A stretch of 64,000 bases of DNA, taken from the NCBI GenBank assembly GCA_037074705.1, contig CM073591.1, positions 89,260,032-89,324,031 of the forward strand, given 5' to 3'. The number at the start of each line of letters is the position of its first letter. Position 1 is the first letter of the stretch. Under the pieces are notes generated by a model that worked only from the letters and a program-made list of their open reading frames with translations, had not been told where the DNA came from and did no database searches. Shown here one piece after another: positions 60,680-64,000 of the stretch. The stretch comes from Zhengitettix transpicula. Lineage: Eukaryota; Arthropoda; Insecta; Orthoptera; Tetrigidae. Both the position numbers and the translations under genes were made by a program.

Positions 60680-61650
60680 AAAATACTTAAACTTAATCAC
60701 AATTATTATAAATATCATCTGTAAAGTAGTTCCTAAAATGTTTTTTTATGGTTTTTGACAAGCATCAAGCCTGTATTTTTACCCTGTAAATTATTACCCA
60801 TATATTATTATTTGAGAAAATTTTAAGTAAGTTAAGTGGGAATAGTATCATTTCTTTGAGTTTTATAACTTATTTAATATTAAAGTTTTATTCACTGAAT
60901 TGAGGATTAATTCAAAATAAAAGAATAAATTTATTTAATCATAAATATAATATTTTGCAATTTTTATTTTCAGGTACCGTGACATTACTTATTGAGCTAC
61001 CTTTTATTTTTAATTGTTAAACATTTATTTCTACTCAATATATCCAAATTGAGCAGGATTTTCGAAGCATGAAACTGAATATTTTAAAATTTTTAAATAG
61101 TAGTTTCATTATAAAATATTCTGGGAGTGTAAATTTTTTTTAATGGGATTCTTTATAAACAATGATTTTTTATATATTTTATGGACAGTTATGTAAGAAC
61201 GTATTATAAATTTAATATTACCAAAATATCGTCTGAACATTTTCTGAGTATTTTACATGTCTTACATATTATCTTTTATGTTATATCGTTTAGACAAGAG
61301 CGTTTGTATGTTCAGTGAGTAATTAAGACTTGTGGAAGTTCCTAGAGTAACTCTTACTTGGCATTGACTAGGAAGATCGAATTTCTGGCTCGTGGAATCC
61401 TTTAAGAGCTTTCTCTTTCTCCTGTTACAGTACCGCTTCCATCGCATATATTGCAAGGGAATTGTCACACAGATTGCGATTATTCTTTTCAGTTTAGTAA
61501 CAATTGAATATAATAAATCAAAAAATGTAACGAATATAGTCTTATAATACGAATTGTTTTAGTATCCTAATTTCTGTAGCATATGATTCTGACATGAATC
61601 GACTGTAACACATTTAAAACAAACAAATATAATAATCTGATTTCTTTGGA
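60680..61650. other. AT-rich stretch without recognised features
   Basis: No supported gene or repeat was seen. Confidence 0.45.
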
Positions 61651-61652
61651 AA

Positions 61653-61899
61653 CAAATGTGAAAAAACAGTCTATTTTCTTACAGAAAACAATTTATCAAA
61701 TTTAAGGCATTATATTTCACAAAATCAACGTTTCATCCCTAACTGGGACCTCTTCAGCTGTAAAATTTTAATTAAATCCACTTATAACTTTTTATATCAA
61801 AATATAGATTAAAATACATGTATAATGTGTGATTTTCATGTACGCGTTGCTGTCTAAAAATTTTTCGCTGACTAATAGGCTGGTTTTATTCACACATTT
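61653..61899 (-). repeat. Foldback family B copy
   Basis: Arms AAATGTGAAAAAACAGTCTA (61653-61672) and the reverse complement of 61871-61899 (AAATGTGTGAATAAAACCAG CCTATTAGT) are inverted copies of the family B ends also seen at 26681-26849. The hammerhead-like core at 61726-61757 lies between them on the minus strand. Confidence 0.55.
61726..61757 (-). repeat. Hammerhead-like core, best-conserved B copy
   Basis: Minus strand: CTGAAGA, G, GTCCC, AGTTA loop, GGGAT, GAAACGTTG. Stem II is five pairs (one G-T). All conserved core bases are present, with one base inserted between A9 and stem II. Confidence 0.55.
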
Positions 61900-62615
61900 A
61901 AAATTTGTGTACGCGGTTTAACTATTAAACTTGATTAAACTGGTTGATAATTAAGTTTCAGAACATTTTGCTGAATTCAATTACACGCTCTAATAAGATT
62001 TTTCGCGTTTCGTATTGTGTAAAGTAACTATTAATATATTAAATACATTTTTTATGTTTAGACTGATCAGTAAAACAAATAATCATTTAGATTCTGTATA
62101 AGTTATACGTGGGTATTTACAGAATACATGGAAGTGTTGGTTGCAAATGAATACTCAAAATACCTAACGATACAAAGGATAAAAAATGTAATAAATACAA
62201 TCATTAATATTCAGTTTCAATTTAGTGAGGTGAAAGAATGTTATAGTTTGTATTCATTTATGAACTTTACAACACACGAGATAAATTTATGAAATATATT
62301 AAACGTTCCAAATAACGGTTGTATTACGAATGTTCTTAAATCGAAGGAACCTATGATGGAGTTAATAAATGTGATTTAAGAAAAATATAGTTTTTAGATT
62401 ACGTTCTTAACGTTAACAGATGTAAAAGCGTACCGAGGAAGGAAAGAGAACAGTATTCAGAATCAATAAAAACTACTTTCTCAGATAAAATAAGAGAGAA
62501 AATTTTGGTGGAGTAAAGAAGTTAAATTAGAGGGAATATAACACATTGAGAAAATATAGCATCTCAATTAGGAAATTGGATTAACTAAATGTATAGATAA
62601 AAGTATATAATACAT

Positions 62616-63651
62616 TGTAATAATTTATATACATAGCTTGCATCTTTTGACAATAATTCATGATATGAATTATGTGGCGTTTTTAAATGAAAGTAACTAT
62701 TACGTGAAAACTATTAAACAAGATTTATTAACAATTTTAAAACAAGTATTCAAATCACAAAATATTTGGGATCTCAGGGTCTTGAACTGGGTTTGATAAT
62801 GGCAGAATTTATACAATCAAAATCACAACAATTACATTTGCTTTATATGGGAATCAATGCGTCTGAACATAGACGACATTTGTTGCTGAAGAAATAATAC
62901 CAAATATTGAATTTAAACAATTTCAATTTTTATCAAGAAATAAAGAATGATCTGAATAATTAAATATCTCATTTTATCAGTAATTAAAGAACGATCTAAC
63001 GTTTATCTTTTAAACGTGGTTTACAATGATTTTAAAGTTTTCTTTCTACTTACGGAAGCCCAGGTCTCATTTTAACTTTTCGTGCACAATTTTGGGGATA
63101 TCACTGATTCTAAGTACTCACAGATTCTAAATGTTCACAGACTCTAATTAGCGTAGTTTGTTAGTTGGTTTAAAATAACTTTGTCGATTCTCGATGATTT
63201 ACTGCAACCTGGATTTGTAGATATCGTGGATTTTTGTTGAAAATGCACATCATTGGATTTGTCTGTTGACTGAAGACTAGTTCAGTTTCTGCATTTTTGA
63301 TATAACACCGTAATGGTTACTGGATCACTTTCTCGTTCTTTAAATTAGACCTTTCAGTCTTCACTGCTGACTGACAAAGATTGTTCAAGTTTTCGTGAAT
63401 TAGAATTTTAATCTGTACATCTCGCCGTTTACTGCCCAACTGTTCGTTCTTTTTACTCTGTTTTACTTGCTGACCGCTGCCCAACTGTTCGTTCGTTTCG
63501 TAAATTTTGAGCGCGTAAAACCTTCTCGACCGATCAACAATACTTTTTTTGCATTGCCGGTTTGTTGCGGCGTCCGCTATATCCACCAATAATGAGTCCT
63601 CTACAATTCAACTTTTCAATTAGAACAATGCCTTAATTACCAATTACTACA
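62616..63651 (-). mobile_element. Solo LTR (or Ginger-type element), copy 2
   Basis: Inverted copy of 27611-28693. On the minus strand it begins TGTAGTAATTGG (63651 downwards) and ends AAATTATTACA (62616). ACAT flanks both ends (62612-62615 and 63652-63655), a 4-bp duplication different in sequence from that of copy 1. That shows two independent insertions. Sequence match to copy 1 is high throughout. It has one fewer 44-bp unit, which leaves a 90-codon frame open (63317-63589, MVDIADAATNRQCKKSIVDR...). The frame does not survive in copy 1, so it is probably not a gene. Confidence 0.8.
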
Positions 63652-63681
63652 ACATACATGAGAGAACTTAAAGGAAAAACT

Positions 63682-64000
63682 TTCTTTTTTTAGGGCAACA
63701 TGCTACATGAGGGTAATCCACGTTGAGCAACTCCCCTTTAATAGCATACGAAGGGATTTGAAAGGGGGGATGCGGAAGGGTAGAGGAAGGTAGCCAAGGG
63801 TTAACTAGGGCCCCCGTGCTATATTTTAAGGATCCTAACCGGCATTCGCCTAAAAGTAATACAGGGAAAACCCTAGAAAAACCTGCATCAGGTAGGTCGG
63901 TCATTGGGTACTTGTCGCACGCCCTTCCTATAGCGAGAGAGGAGTTTTCTGTGGGGACGCAGCATTCCCTTCTCCGTGCCTCGACCAGTTTAGGAGGCAG
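63682..64000 (-). mobile_element. ~300-bp interspersed repeat, copy 3 (cut by window edge)
   Basis: Reverse complement of the repeat at 15513-15829, with only scattered differences. The T-rich start (63682-63690, TTCTTTTTT) is the A-tail read backwards. The window ends inside the element, at the bases corresponding to CTGCCTCC, so its 5' end is missing. It lies 30 bp outside the LTR-like copy 2. A 78-codon minus frame across it is a by-product of the repeat. Confidence 0.75.

Noticed and set aside
1..64000. CRISPR arrays, bacterial operons, rRNA or intact tRNA genes
   Set aside because: None seen. There is no regularly spaced repeat set with unique spacers, no ribosome-binding-site-led gene series and no complete cloverleaf.

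Overview
The window looks like AT-rich, gene-poor nuclear DNA from an insect or closely related arthropod. It lacks long ORFs, bacterial-style gene packing, rRNA and tRNA genes. What it does contain is remnants of animal mobile elements: a Jockey/I-type LINE tail, a Penelope-like element, a tRNA-derived SINE, Tc1/mariner pieces, LTR-like elements and microsatellites. A large-genome hemimetabolous insect (cockroach/termite type) is an inference from the repeat mix, not something the sequence proves. No host gene can be assigned with confidence.

Layout. 0.5-3.3 kb: a decayed IS630/Tc1-mariner transposase end, then a 5'-truncated LINE with RNase H and zinc-knuckle coding, bounded by a 12-bp target-site duplication. 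5.5-8.3 kb: an inverted repeat pair around a GC-richer island, then a foldback-type repeat and an old copy of a ~300-bp interspersed repeat. 10.2-11.9 kb: a diverged two-unit tandem repeat, a long AT microsatellite and a GC-richer island. 13.1-15.8 kb: a Penelope-like element on the minus strand with recognisable GIY-YIG endonuclease coding, split by an intact-looking SINE with its own target-site duplication, then a second ~300-bp repeat copy. 19.1-22.4 kb: two tails of another non-LTR family, a 60-bp direct repeat and a possible chemoreceptor-exon relic. 26.7-29.5 kb: foldback elements and the first of two ~1.05-kb elements with TG...CA ends and 4-bp duplications. The second copy is inverted, at 62.6-63.65 kb. 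31.2 kb: a perfect 65-bp inverted repeat. 33.5-34.4 kb: the most CpG-rich island, with promoter-like motifs. 42.1 kb: one candidate coding exon. 47.6-48.1 kb: a mariner-type non-autonomous element. 58-60.7 kb: more foldback copies, a GC island and the longest ORF (201 codons). The right edge cuts through a third copy of the ~300-bp repeat.

Two patterns run through the whole window. First, about a dozen short loci on both strands share a CTGANGA...GAAAC arrangement like a hammerhead-ribozyme core, usually followed by GTTG or RTCG. One lies downstream of the Penelope-like coding remnant, which suggests that the others are scattered terminal pieces of such elements. Second, about ten GC-richer islands of 250-900 bp sit in the AT-rich background without a convincing exon. 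They are candidates for conserved regulatory DNA or promoters of a gene outside the window.
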